From Aphidius gifuensis (taxonomy: Eukaryota; Arthropoda; Insecta; Hymenoptera; Braconidae), in contig NC_057788.1 of assembly GCF_014905175.1 (NCBI RefSeq), forward strand, positions 30,784,154 through 30,848,153: a stretch of 64,000 nt of DNA, given 5' to 3'. The stretch's first letter is position 1, and each line of letters opens with the position of its first letter. This document shows, in pieces, positions 40,301 to 52,598 of this stretch. Below the pieces are notes generated by a model that was not told the DNA's origin, made no database searches, and worked only from the letters and a program-made list of their open reading frames with translations. The translations under genes and the position numbers were made by a program.

Positions 40301-43300
40301 AAACTAATATTTATCATTATATAAAGGACAAAAAAAAAAACACTTTATATAAAAAAAAAAAAAAAAAACATTAATAAAATTTCAAGTGATGAAGTAGAAA
40401 GGCTGCAGACAAAAAAATAATTTTTTTTTTTGCAGTTAAAGAAATTGGCGTAAAAGGATCAAGGTGGTCGGTCAGCCACCTCAGTTTCTCTATGGAATAA
40501 ATTTTTTTTTTTTTTCTTTAAATTAACATTATTATTGTTTATTTTTATATATATTATTAACAACAGTCTCAATCACGCTTACACACATTGAATCAAAAGA
40601 AAAAAAAAAAAAAAAAATGTAAAAATATTACAAGACGGTTGAATCAACGAATCGTTGGTGAACTGATGGATTTAATGTATGAAATATATGTGTGCACACA
40701 CGTGTCTTGTTTCGAGATATGACTTGGGTGAGAAATGCAACCGCACGAATTTCATATATACATATGAACACACGTGATTATAGCCACGAGAAAAAAATAA
40801 GAAAAAAAATTAAAAAATCATATATAGAAAAACCAGAAGTGCCTGTATATATATGTGTGAAAAATATACAAATAAAAAAATTTAAATTGTGAATCTTTCT
40901 CTTTCCCTGTAATTACCAACAGTCAGCCTTCAATGTGTACAGTAATTTGTCAAGGCTGTAATATTCTTGGCTATGCACCATTGTATGTACTTATTCACAT
41001 ATCGACACACCAACATAATTTCATATCACTAAATCATTTATTATAAAAATATTAAATTTATATTTAAAATAACATTTTAATGTTTAATATTATAAATAAA
41101 AAGTGCTTGATTAAAATTATATATTATTTTATTTTTAATTAAACGCGAGATGAAAGAAAAGATATTTATAAAATTTGCAGAAAACAAAGAAAGAATATTC
41201 TAAATGCATCTTGAAAATTTTTGAACAGAATTTAGGAGACATGCTTCAATTGAATAACAAGTGTTTTTGAAGTAAATGAATATTGCTTTTTTTTTTGTAC
41301 TGTAACTTCACTTGCAGGTTTACTTTAAAACTTCAACGTGATGAATTGTTTAGATATTTTGTGACAATGCTTATTATCAAACAATTACATTGTTTATATT
41401 AACGTGACCATTCCAATTGATCCCTTTTAAACTTCAAACTGACATTTAAACGAACAATGAATATGTCAATACTGAAAAGTACCAACAAAATATTTCCATA
41501 CATACAAAACATTATTGACAAAAGCTCATGTCACATTAAACTGAATTGAATAAATGAAATGATGGATAAATAGATAATTAAAAGCAAAAAAAATTAAATA
41601 TATGATATTATTATTCTAGACTCATTAATCCTTAGAAATGAAATTCGTGATTCAAGGGGATGAGATTCAGCTCACTGTATATATGTATCAAAAAAATAAA
41701 TAAATAAATAAAAAATTTCAAATCTTACCCAGTGACTTGCATGTAAGTTTATTTTCATTTTGATCATTCTTCCATCTGATTTTATTATTATTGTTAATAT
41801 TATTGTTATTATTCAACTTGATCTTTATTATTTCCAATCATTTTTTTTTTTTTTTTCTTTCAGCTAATATTACATTGTATATGTATGTGGGTATATATGC
41901 AAGGCCGGGTGCAACACAGTACCGATCATGCCGCTATCTAGATGAGATCTCTTGCGCGTCCGCGAATGCAAAGAAAATAAAAAAAAAGGGAGAGAATTAT
42001 ACATGGGGGCTGGGGTAAAGCAAGGAGGTCTCATAACGCGCCCCCTGCGGTTCGACGCCCATTCGTTCAAGCCACTTTTATGCCTCGTTCAAAAAGAAAA
42101 TCAACTTTTTATATGCTTTAATTTACACATATGTGTGTTTAAAACAAAAGTAGAAAATCATCTTAACAATATATATTTTTTATAAATAATATCTAATTTT
42201 TTTTTAATTTTGTTTTATATTCTTTTTGCTCTTCTTCAGTTTTTTTTTTTTTCATTTTTTCTATTTTAAAATTTAAAAAAAGACATCAACAGAAGCATAG
42301 AAAAACCCTGCAGGGGTTGAACTATAAAAAAAAAAAAAATTTATGACGTGTAAATTGAAGATTTTAGTGTCATTGAAAGTTTTTCTTTTTTTATGGATTT
42401 TATTTTCTTGTGTCTTCTTTAGGATCTTCATGGAGAGACAGGTTATTTTATTTTATTTTTTTTTTGTTAGCTTTATATATTTACTAAAATGTAGTACATA
42501 TTAGTGCGTTAAATAAGCTAAATAAAAAAAAAATAATAATAAAAAGTGACAATGAAAAAAAGGACTATGTCCTTGATGGCGTAAATTTAATATTTTTTCA
42601 AACGCTTTTCCTTTTTCTTGGTTTATTCTTTTACCTGCCGCTACCGGATGTAAACACATATCTTTTCCTTCTATTATTATTATTATTTATGTGTTATTTT
42701 TTTTATGAGATTTTCAAAGACCACCCTGGGTGATTACTCAACGCTTACAAGGGTGACGATGGGGGATAAAGATCAAGTTGAACCGAATATGCGTGACGCA
42801 CGCGCGTTTATTACAAAATCTTCCTCATTCCATTATTTATATTTTGTGTATATATATTATATATGTTGCAGTATATACTCATTTTTATTCGCGCCTTGCA
42901 ATCGTCGAAATAAAAATATATAATATTAATGCAACGAGGAAATTTTAATTAACGGGATTTATGACATTTGAGGTTTTTTTTTTCATCTTTTAACTCGTTG
43001 TTGGTATTTTTTTTTTTTGTTGAATATTCTATTCAGAAATTAGTGGGGTAAGTTTGAGAGAAAAAAGGGGAAGAGAGTAATTAAACAATGGATAATTGTA
43101 AATTAATAAAATAAATATAATTTTATATTGACAAAGAAAATTTATAAAATAATTTTTCTTTTTACTCAATTTTTTCAAGAATAAAAAATTTATAAAAATT
43201 AATTTTCTTTAAATTCTCATTATATTTATTTGCGAATGATAGGTCATTTTTTCTTTTATTTATTTAACGTATAAATTATTTATTTATAATTTTTTTTCTA

Positions 43301-43734
43301 ATTTATTTATTTATTTATTTATTTTGAGTTTTTACTATTCTCTTTTTATTTTGATTGACCACAGAAATTTCCGTATATATGTTCTTGCGTGCAGAAAATT
43401 ACTATTTCATACTTACATATTTTAGTAAATTTCACATTAGAAAAAATATTATATATAATTTTAAAAGTCATCGTTTTGTTGTGATTTTCATATAGTACAA
43501 GTACCAAGAGCCAAGAGGGTTTGAGTATTTCAATACGAGACAACTGTATGAATGTTAATAATGAATTATATATTGAAAAATTTTTATATCAACAATGAAA
43601 AAAAAATGTATCAATAAATTCAAAATTATTTACGTGTATATTTTAATTGTTATAAATTATTAAAAAGACAATAATTCACTTTCATCTCAAATAAATGGAA
43701 TTAAAATTTTCTTAAAACTTTAAAATTAAAAAAA

Positions 43735-43920
43735 AATTAAAAATAAGTGAAATTAAATTTTAAAACTTTCAGGATAGTTGTATTTAGGTGGAGTCTAAAT
43801 ACTAGAATCATAATTTCATGAAATTTGTACATAATAATATTTAAATGTTGCTTAAATATTGTAATACAATTTTCATAAAAACCGCGCAAACAAGCCATCA
43901 GTCTTGTATAAAATTAATTT
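43735..43920. repeat. Dispersed copy of the 28.4-kb repeat unit
   Basis: It shares GTGAAATTAAATTTTAAA, AGGATAGTTGTATTTAGG, CTAGAATCATAATTTCATGA and the tail CCATCAGTCTTGTATAAAA with the unit and tail at 28398-28960. It is in the same orientation, diverged, and present here as a single unit. Confidence 0.68.
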
Positions 43921-46172
43921 GTAAAAAAAGGGTTAAATATATATAAGCAATATTTAAAATATATATAAATATAAGAAGAATTTAGTTGACAGCTTGACAA
44001 ATTACCCCTTGATTTGTTTTTTCGATGGAATCAATCATCTTGAAGAGTGCCCTCTACGTTGTTTCAAAAGGTCGAATGATGATCCTCAGGTTATAGGGGG
44101 GTCCCTTCACTCTTTGTACAATATATACACCATGAAGAAAAAAGAAATATATACTGCAAGGGAGAAGACAAAATAATGATTCTCTTGAGCATGTCTAAAC
44201 CTTATAGTTTACCTGTTGTCGAATCAATTTTACTTGGTCTTTCAATGTAATGAATCCAACAACGACAATGAACCTCCTAACGAGACTAAGAATATCACGT
44301 TTATTTATATTTTTTATTTTAACTTTTTAAATATATATCTTTTCATTTTTTAAATTATTTTTATCTTATTTTTGTTGGGAAGATAATTTGCGTGGACTCG
44401 GTGTCGAAATCAATCATTCAACATCATCTTATACACTCGCTTTCATCCGTCAACATAAATTGCCCTGATCATGCTGTAATCGATTCTCCACAAAATACTT
44501 AATATATTTTTTTTTTCAATTTTATTTTTACCCTTTATATATTTTTTTTTCTCTTACTTCTTTTAATTTTAAGTTTAATTTTAAAAAAAATTTGATAAAT
44601 GTGTATTATAAATTAATTAAGTAAATAATATAAATGTCGTTTATGATTTTTTATATAAATTATAGTTTTTCTGTATTTTTTTACGCATAAAAATTTTGGA
44701 AAATGGAATATAAATTATAATTTTAAAATCTGAATACACAGAGGGTTTATATATATTGTCAAAATGACGAGGGTCACTGTATTTCGCTCTCAATAGATTT
44801 CATATATATATAAATGCTCACTTGGTTGCACCATGATTTGATCTTTCAGGGTTAGGCGTGTGTGTATTATAATAAATTTTTTTTTTTCAACTCATGGCGA
44901 CAGACAAACCGAATAACTATAACAAAAGGACAAATCGCCACAGGAATCGAATTTATATATATGCGCCAGGCGCTACAAATGTTTTTTTTTTTTTTTTTTA
45001 TGCTTCTTTTTTTCTAAATTTCATAGCGAAAAATGATATTGTTCCAGGTAAATTTAAAGGGATTTCTTTACAATAAGGGAAAACTTTACAAAGAAAAATA
45101 CCGACATATATTTTTGATATAAATTTTTAAATTTGCAACTAGTAGATAAATTCGTAGAAATAAAAATTTATCAAAATTATTTTTTACAATTTATATTCAG
45201 AATTTTTATCTAAATTTTGATACGATTAAAATTAATTGGGTATGAATTATCAATATCTCTGTTAGATTTTTTTCAAGTAAAAAAAAAATCATAAATAACA
45301 ATAGTGTTTTGTAAGGTGGGCTTGATTTTTAAGGTGCAAAAAAAAAATAGAAAAAAAATTAAAAATTATATCAAGTATGGTTCCCATGGTTGTTTCTCAC
45401 AAAATGCACTACAATGACGAAAGACTGTATATAAAAATAAATAAAAATAAATAAACAAAGAGTAAATAAAAAATTTAAAAAAGAAAAAAAAAATTAAAAT
45501 AAGAGGGTAAGGCTTGATCACTGCGTAGCACGCGATGGCCCGGGTTTCTCACAAATTGATATACACCGTCGCAAATAAATGAATTTATCTAAGTATAAAA
45601 ATGAAATAGATGAACATAAAAAAATATAACTTTATTATGTTATATAAGTGTGTTTGTATGTGCACATGAAATATATCAATTTATTGTAAATGTCTTTTTA
45701 ATTCAATCAATGTTATTTTTGATGGCAAAAATTGATCCTCTAATGCGAAATTCTTGTAAATAATATTTTATATATTTTATATAGAATATGACATCATTTT
45801 TTTTTTTTTCTCCCTCTAATAAAGAGGGAGAATTTTGTAAAAATATTAATTGATATTAATAGAATGAGACAGAATTGTTTTTCTTTTTTTTTTCGATAAT
45901 AAATCATTGAAATTACTCACGAGTATAAATAAACTTTGTAAATTTTTTAAATAGTTATTTTTAAATGATTTATTTGGGTATATTTATCAATTTGATTGTT
46001 TTTTTATTTTTAATAGTTTATGTTAAAAATTTTCAGTCGTGAAATGAGTCAACTTTTGTATTTAAAAAAGAAAAAAAAAAAACAAGAATTATTACTACTT
46101 GAAGAATTTTAAATGAAAATACATTTAAAAATAATTTAAATTGTGAAAAAAATATTTTTTGTATTATCTGAC

Positions 46173-46248
46173 CTGTTCACTGGACCATTGACTCTTTGAC
46201 TTGATCCTGAATCCATATTTTGAAGCGAATTATCTGGCGCCCACTGTA
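46173..46248 (-). CDS. Possible 76-bp exon of an unidentified minus-strand transcript
   Basis: On the minus strand a poly-T/TAG acceptor lies directly before 46248, and the end reads GAACAG/GTCAGATAA. One frame is open throughout: after two bases it reads QWAPDNSLQNMDSGSSQRV, then NGPVN, leaving two bases. Its amino-acid mix looks like coding sequence rather than translated AT filler. The two leftover bases are completed in phase by the candidate exon at 34397. I do not recognise the protein. No upstream exon was identified, so it remains tentative. Confidence 0.3.
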
Positions 46249-47179
46249 CTAAAAAAAAAAATAAAAAAAGATTTTTATTGTTAGACTCACATAAACTCAA
46301 TCCTTACAGCTTATTTATATGAAGATCTGCAAGATCTTTTAGTCGCTCTCATTGAACCAAAAAAAAAGGAACAAAAAGAGATTTACTTGAAATATATATG
46401 TATACCTTTTTAGGATATAAGTATATCGAAAATTTTTGTGACTTGGGTTCAAAGTTTCCAGGCAATTTATAGAGAACACTGAGATTTAATGACGAGTTGA
46501 AAGAGAATCATGTTGCGGTTGTATTGGTCGCCAGACAAAAATTTAAAAAACATATTATATATATAAAAGTTAAACCTGTCATTTAATGTGTCCAAAAGTA
46601 TCCCGCAGTGAAAATGTCAAACGGTCATCTCGCGTCGTTGAATATTTCAGTGTCGTTATTCAACACACAAGCGGTTAAACATCAAAGATTTATAAAATTT
46701 TATACGACACAACGAGATAATACAAACAAAAATATACCTGTTTTAAATCCAATCATACATATATACATATTTAACTTGATAAAATATCAATTCCAAAATA
46801 ATAAGAAATGAAAAAAAACAGCCTATATTCAAATTCAATAATAATTCTAGCTAAAAAATCATATCAAATTAAAAAAAAAAAGGTGTAAAAATCATAAATA
46901 TTAATTTCTAAGAATAAAAAAAATATTTAAATTAATCTGAAGAAAAAAAACTGAGTCAGGGGACAAAAAAAAAAAAAAACAATATTTATCAGCACTCTGA
47001 TAAATTTATTTTCAAGTATGAAAAAATGAAAAAGAAATTGAAAAATATATCCGTTAAAAGTAGGATGATATATATGTGTATCAGTTGAAGAGAGGCACAT
47101 CTGATTTTCTATCAAGCGCATCGAAACGTATATAATGTTTTAATGGAGTTTGTTGAGTATAGTAGTTGTAACAGTGCAG

Positions 47180-47350
47180 AGAGTTTTGGTGGTCGTGCAA
47201 AAGGTTTATGTTAAAGGCGCGCCCTTTAACAACTCTTACTATGACCCCTTTATTCCAACCCCATTTATTCCCATACTTAACAAATGTATATGAAAACTGG
47301 GCGCTGGTGTTACTTGTAACAATTCAAACAATTATCTGACAGTTTATAAT
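47180..47350. other. GC-richer block with GTTAAAGG-centred palindrome
   Basis: GTTAAAGG (47208-47215) and CCTTTAAC (47221-47228) are perfect inverted arms, and the core holds GGCGCGCC (47214-47221). CpG-rich palindromes are rare in this AT-rich background. This may be a binding site for a dimeric factor (inference). Confidence 0.4.
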
Positions 47351-49386
47351 GCTCTTTGAATCATCCAAAAACAGACTCGGTATATTTGTATGTCTTTGGC
47401 TTTTATCACAAATTTACACAAACTTTAACAAATATATACTCAACACTTAAAAAACATTTGCACTTTAATTTTTAGTACTAATTCATTTTACAATGACAAG
47501 GATAATGACAAATATTTAATTTTTGTAATTTATATATATGGATGATCATCGACCCTCGAGGGAAAATTTTAATAACAATTTTAAATATTTTTTGTTAAAA
47601 ATGGTAAAGTTTAAAGGGTAAAAAATATTCAAGACAAATTCAATTAATCAAAAGACAGTATGATCATCTTTTTATGATTTTTGTATTTGAATTTTTTAGC
47701 TAATATGCCTTTTTTTTTTTTGGAGATAAAAATCAAATTTTTGATTATTAATAACTAATTTTTAAAACAGTTTATTTAAAAATGGCAATTACGCTATTAT
47801 TTATCTTTAATGAAACGTTATTTTGACAATTGAAAGTCGTAAAAATTAAATACATATCTTGATGTGAATCATTATTACCTTGACTGTTATAAACAAGGGG
47901 TCAGATTATAATCAACATACAAATTTTCACGTATATTACAAGGGTCATGAAAATAAAATAACATTACCAACACCTGTAATCTCGTATACCTTTAATACCA
48001 ACGTTGATTAAAAAACAAAAAACAAATAAAAATATATAAAAGTTGGATATATTTATAAAAAAAACTTAAAAAACAACAAGTTATATTTAAAAAGAAAAAA
48101 AAAAAAGAAACTTGATGTGTGAAAAGTTGGATTTTTTGTTCTTTTTCTTGGATGTATTGATTGAGCATGACGAAAAATGTCAAGCTGATTTGATAATAAA
48201 TGATAGTTTCGATAATGAACCGGCTTCTTTTTCTATTTGCATGCGTATCGTAAAGATCAGACTCCTATGTCAACCCTCTCGAAAAAAAAAATTCGCCAGA
48301 AAATAGTTCAACACATAAAGGCATTTATTTACCTTTTTTTTATATATTTTATTTTTTTTTTTTACGAAAAACTCTTGCAGTGAATTTAGTTGACAATTGA
48401 CAACCGTATGCCTGTTGTCTAAGCATAATACTAGATTAGAAGACAGTATGTGAAAAGAGTATTTGTCACTTTAACCCTGTATCCTACACACGTTTAGAAA
48501 ATAGAAACACACACTCACACATATTATAAATTTCCATTTTATTTTCTATGGGACGAGGAGAATCAACAATAGAAAAAAATTGGGGAAAAAAAAGAAAAGT
48601 AGAAAAACATACCGCAGACGAACAAGACAATGAGGAAAATAAGGCTTAAGCCGAATTCGATAGTTTGTCGAAAAAGCAATTTGTATTTTTAACCCAAAAC
48701 GAGAAAAAAAAAAAAAGGCTGACTGTGGTATTCTGCATGCGTGTAAGTTTTAACGTCTGATGCTTTTGATTTTTTGATGGTGACATTTAACAGCTGTCGC
48801 ATCTATTCATTTCTAATTTGTTTTTTTTTTGCACTAGTTTTCCAGGTAGTTTTTTCCATGGCGCAAGATTCAATCCCCAAGGTTAAATTTTCTAAGGATT
48901 TTTTTTAATTCTCAGTAAAATGAAACTCTAATGATATTTATATACCACAAAGAAAACCCTAAAATGAATACGACTAAAAATAAAATATACAAAAATAAAA
49001 AAAAATAAAAAATTGATGCTTTTAATTAAAAAATTATAATTAAAAAAATTTTTTTTTTTTACAAAAGGATTTTAACAATATTTATCAGTATTAAATTTGC
49101 GTCAATTTTTATTTGTTTTTATATTTTGAATATACAGAATAACAGAGGAATTTCGAGAATCCGTTAATTAGTGATGATGGTACATGAAATTTATTTGAAT
49201 AAAAAAAAAAAGGGTAAAAAATTTGGTTATTCAATCCGTTGGGGATATTAATAAACTGTGAGTGGCGTGTGTAATGTTAAATATCATATACATAAACATG
49301 TGTCTATTGTGTGGATGGTAAATTTGCCTCAATGAATTTTTGTAAAATAACATGAAAAATGTTGCCAGGGATGACGAAACAATGTT

Positions 49387-49406
49387 GAGAGAGAGAGAGA
49401 GAGAGA
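49387..49406. repeat. (GA)n microsatellite
   Basis: About ten perfect dinucleotide units. Confidence 0.9.
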
Positions 49407-51239
49407 AAAACAAATCGGATAAAATTTGTTGTATCCCTACAGTGCGTCACCTGCCTTGCACAATATTGAAAATTGAAAATGAAAAAAAAAATAATAATCA
49501 AAAAAAAAAAAAAAAACAAAACTGGTATTCTAGTTTTTGTATTTATGCCACTCTTGGTTAACCCGATATTTTGGAAGCGCCACAAAATTTTTGTAAATTC
49601 ACGTTTTACAGGATGAAACAAAAAAAAAAATGTAAAAAAAACCATTGATGCATACCAACAGAAAAAAAAGAGAAAATGAGACCATGGCCATGTCAATTTG
49701 TTAAATGGCGAAAGGGATATATATAAAACAAAAATTGCAAAAGCACCACTAATCCCGTTTATTTATAATGTACCAGGAAAATTCAACGTCATCATTAAAA
49801 TAAAAAAAAAAAAGAAAGGTTCAATGAAACATTGAAAAAATAATTTCCATCAAAAGTTAATATACGCATATAAATACATAATAACGCAACAAATAATAAT
49901 TAATATAATAATGAAATTAAAAATAAAAAATGAATTGAAATATCGAACAATCAACATTATACTACTTTCAATAAATAACAATGATACTTGAAACACAAAA
50001 CAGTGATAAAATCATTGTCCATTAAAAAAAAAAATCTATTTGAAATATATTCAACAGGAGGTGGCTAAAAAAATCGTCATCGTAGTGTAATTAAATTGAA
50101 GAATAAAAAAAAAAAATAAAATAATAAATAAAAATGAAGAAAATATATATAAAAAAATAAAAATACGTCAAGTCATTAATGACAAGTGGCGCCCAATCGG
50201 GATGACTATATGATTTCCATTGAGATTGGCGCGGGACACATTGGTTTGAAGAAGGCCATATTATTATTACTTTTTATATTTAATTTTTTTATATTCTTTT
50301 TTTTATAATACATATAGATACGGCATCATAACGATATAAGAGGTCTTTTTGAAAGATTCAAAAAGAGAGACACATGCGGTGAGTAGGTGGAGATCCACTC
50401 TAAGGGCGATTCAGTTCTCTTTTATATTATGCCGCAAACAAAAAAAATATATATAGATGATCGTATATATATTTATGACAATAACAAAACGACCACTATC
50501 CTCTGCACAATATATTGACCAAATATATACATATATGTATATTATATTCATAACAGACTGGCTCTTTAATCTCATCGATCCAAAACCTTAATGGGAAGCT
50601 CAAATTTAGGGTGGCAATTAAATGAGTTTTCTTCCTCCCAATGGACACACTGTCCACGTATATGTATATAAATTAATAAATATATTTTTTTTTTATTTTT
50701 ATTAAATTCATGTTAAAATTATTATCGAGATTCGAGAATGCAGTTATATTATTTATAATAATTATCATTGCAATAAATTTATTTATTTATAAAATATAGT
50801 CACCAGTGTGCAACGATCGTTAAGGTTTACTGATTTTCGTGCTGGATTTAGTAAATATATATATATATCGTATGTGTAGCTAAGTGATAAGAAGTTGCGA
50901 GCAAAAAAGCGTGACGATATAATAGTGCTTCAGGTGAAGTTGCATCTTTTTACACTTCAAATTCATACATATTCATATAAATATATTATTGTAAATTATA
51001 TGATGAATAGTTTTATGAAAATTTATCTACTTATCGTGTTCAACTTGAACGCTCGTGCAAATTTATTATTAATAATCTTGTAATTTTCAATTTAATAAAT
51101 TCACAGTTATGTATAGACTTTTAAATATTTAAATAATTTTGACAGTTGACAGATTAAAATGATGCCAAACATCTGAATATTTGAAGTCACTCGATGTTAT
51201 TTTATTGAGAAAAAAAATAAAACGAATCCCGGCTAGAAA

Positions 51240-51860
51240 AATTGTAAAGTCAATAAGTCCGACTGTCCGACTCTACCAAGGATATTCTTTTCATTAATTC
51301 GATTTGGAGAATTTAATTAAAATCATTTATCTTTAGTCGTTATATTTATTAATATTACAAGAGGAAAAAAAAAAATTTTAACTAGTACTCATAATGTGCA
51401 ATGACAACGACTGGGAGTCGCGACATTACGACCTAACGAAGTCCGACTCAGACTCTGACTGATCCTACCTCTCGAATCCGACTTGTCGACTGTCGACGTT
51501 TTGATGGACAATATCTCAACTCACAACATTTTGATCGATGATATCTTGACTCAAGACATTTTTACTTTACTTTTGTTTTAAATTATTTTTTTATTTTTAA
51601 ATAATTATGAAAAATGGGGTAAATTCAGTTCCAAATGCAGTGACCGGGTAGTAGGTACACAGTCGAAGGTATATAAAGGTCAGAAAACAATGACCCAAGG
51701 GGTAGTGAAATGGGGCAGGTCAAAATTTCGTGGGTCGTAATGCCGTGAATCAAAATATCGCGAGTCAACATGTCTGGATCAAGATGTCGAAGTTAAAAAG
51801 ACGTAAGTTGTAAAGTCGGTTTTTCCAACGACTCTACTTTTGTCTGAACGACTTTGGAGT
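51240..51860. mobile_element. Foldback/MITE-like element with inverted arms of 15-bp tandem units
   Basis: The left arm (51494-51568) is a run of 15-bp units such as CAACATTTTGATCGA and TGATATCTTGACTCA. The right arm (51719-51793) has the same unit in the opposite orientation, such as GTCAAAATTTCGTGG and ATCAAAATATCGCGA. A central region of about 150 bp lies between the arms. Outer TTGTAAAGTC and GACTCTAC strings occur on both sides (about 51242-51277 and 51808-51836). Subterminal tandem repeats in inverted arms are typical of some non-autonomous DNA transposons. The exact ends and target duplication are not clear. Confidence 0.65.
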
Positions 51861-52215
51861 AAATTTATGTAAATCCAGAAGAAACAGATCAAGCGATGAT
51901 GCTGTATAAAAAATTACAGTAAGAGATCGTAAACAAAAAAACAAAAAGTGGGAAATTTCGATCCATGACAACGACAACAGACATCATCTTATACTTTCTC
52001 ACTTGAACGACGAAAAAAAAAAAAAAAAAATTAAACCGACTTCTCTTTTCAGCACAAAAATATCTCTCTCATTTTATCTTAAAAAAAAAAAAAAAGAGAA
52101 TTATATATATATAGCTTGTAATGTACACCAGTACCACTCACTTCTTTTGAATGTTTTTAATTTTTATTATTATCATCATTTGAACTCATCCATCTCTTTT
52201 CAATGTATGTTGCAG
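51861..52215. other. Short flank ending in the disco exon acceptor
   Basis: This is AT-rich and ends in the pyrimidine-rich tract and TTGCAG acceptor of the exon at 52216. An in-frame ATG at 52203 overlaps the acceptor. No convincing TATA/Inr pair was seen, so the segment is more likely the end of a 5' intron than a promoter. Confidence 0.5.
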
Positions 52216-52598
52216 CGCTCGCGCGACTGTCAAGCCTCCAGTCGGCAAGTACAACAAGCAAAAATACAAGTGGGGATGTCGCCTCCGGCCCACGACGTCC
52301 TGGTAGGGAGGACAAAAGCGCCGTAGGGAGGGTAATACTAAGCATTGAAAATAGTAGTGGGGATATTACTGACGAGGTCGCCGAGAAGGAGGAAAGTCCA
52401 CCGGCTTCAGAGACTGTCGAGCCGACGGTCGTGTTTGACGTCGCATCACTAGTTCTTTACGGATCACGCGCATTACCAATTCGTCTTAAAATATTACTTG
52501 ATCAATTGTTTAATAAGTTACAACACGCGAAAGTGACAAGTCTACTTGCCGCATTTGGCTGGACCCACGAGGATTACACTAGAGGATACATACTGCAG
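52216..52598 (+). CDS. disco: disco/basonuclin-family transcription factor, upstream coding exon (N-terminal basonuclin domain)
   Basis: This internal exon encodes about 127 residues. After a Ser/Thr/Glu-rich lead-in it has the conserved basonuclin block: VVFDVASLVLYGSRALPIRL, then LLDQLF, then GWTHEDYTRGYILQ at the exon end. The block resembles the N-terminal domain of vertebrate basonuclins (known family). The left border is a good acceptor, a pyrimidine-rich run ending in TTGCAG at 52210-52215, which leaves two bases to finish a split codon. The right border is CAG/GTGAGA at 52596-52604, phase 0. The protein continues without a break into the exon at 58036, which begins DSQNGSLLDRWS. An in-frame ATG at 52203 (MYVAALARL) lies inside the acceptor region. 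It would be the start only if transcription began just upstream, and I favour an unseen 5' exon. The exon is clearly richer in G+C and CpG than the DNA on either side. Confidence 0.87.

Larger units (their letters stand above)
34398..43734. other. AT-rich noncoding stretch with a hairpin and scattered GC-richer patches
   Basis: No supported gene. G+C-richer patches occur at about 35640-35860, 36180-36260, 38580-38780 and 41890-42070. Open frames there are short and unrecognised. CAT-repeat microsatellites lie at 36983-37009 and 37348-37375. The hairpin at 35495-35548 is listed separately. Confidence 0.5.
43921..51235. other. AT-rich noncoding stretch
   Basis: Apart from the candidate minus-strand exon (46173-46248) and the palindrome block (47180-47350), I see no gene. 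A (GA)n run lies at 49387-49406. G+C-richer patches occur at about 45515-45565, 50185-50260 and 50580-50660. Confidence 0.5.

Noticed and set aside
41791..42185. Frames on both strands around a GC-rich patch after a poly-T/CAG acceptor
   Set aside because: No recognisable protein and no matching donor in a sensible phase.
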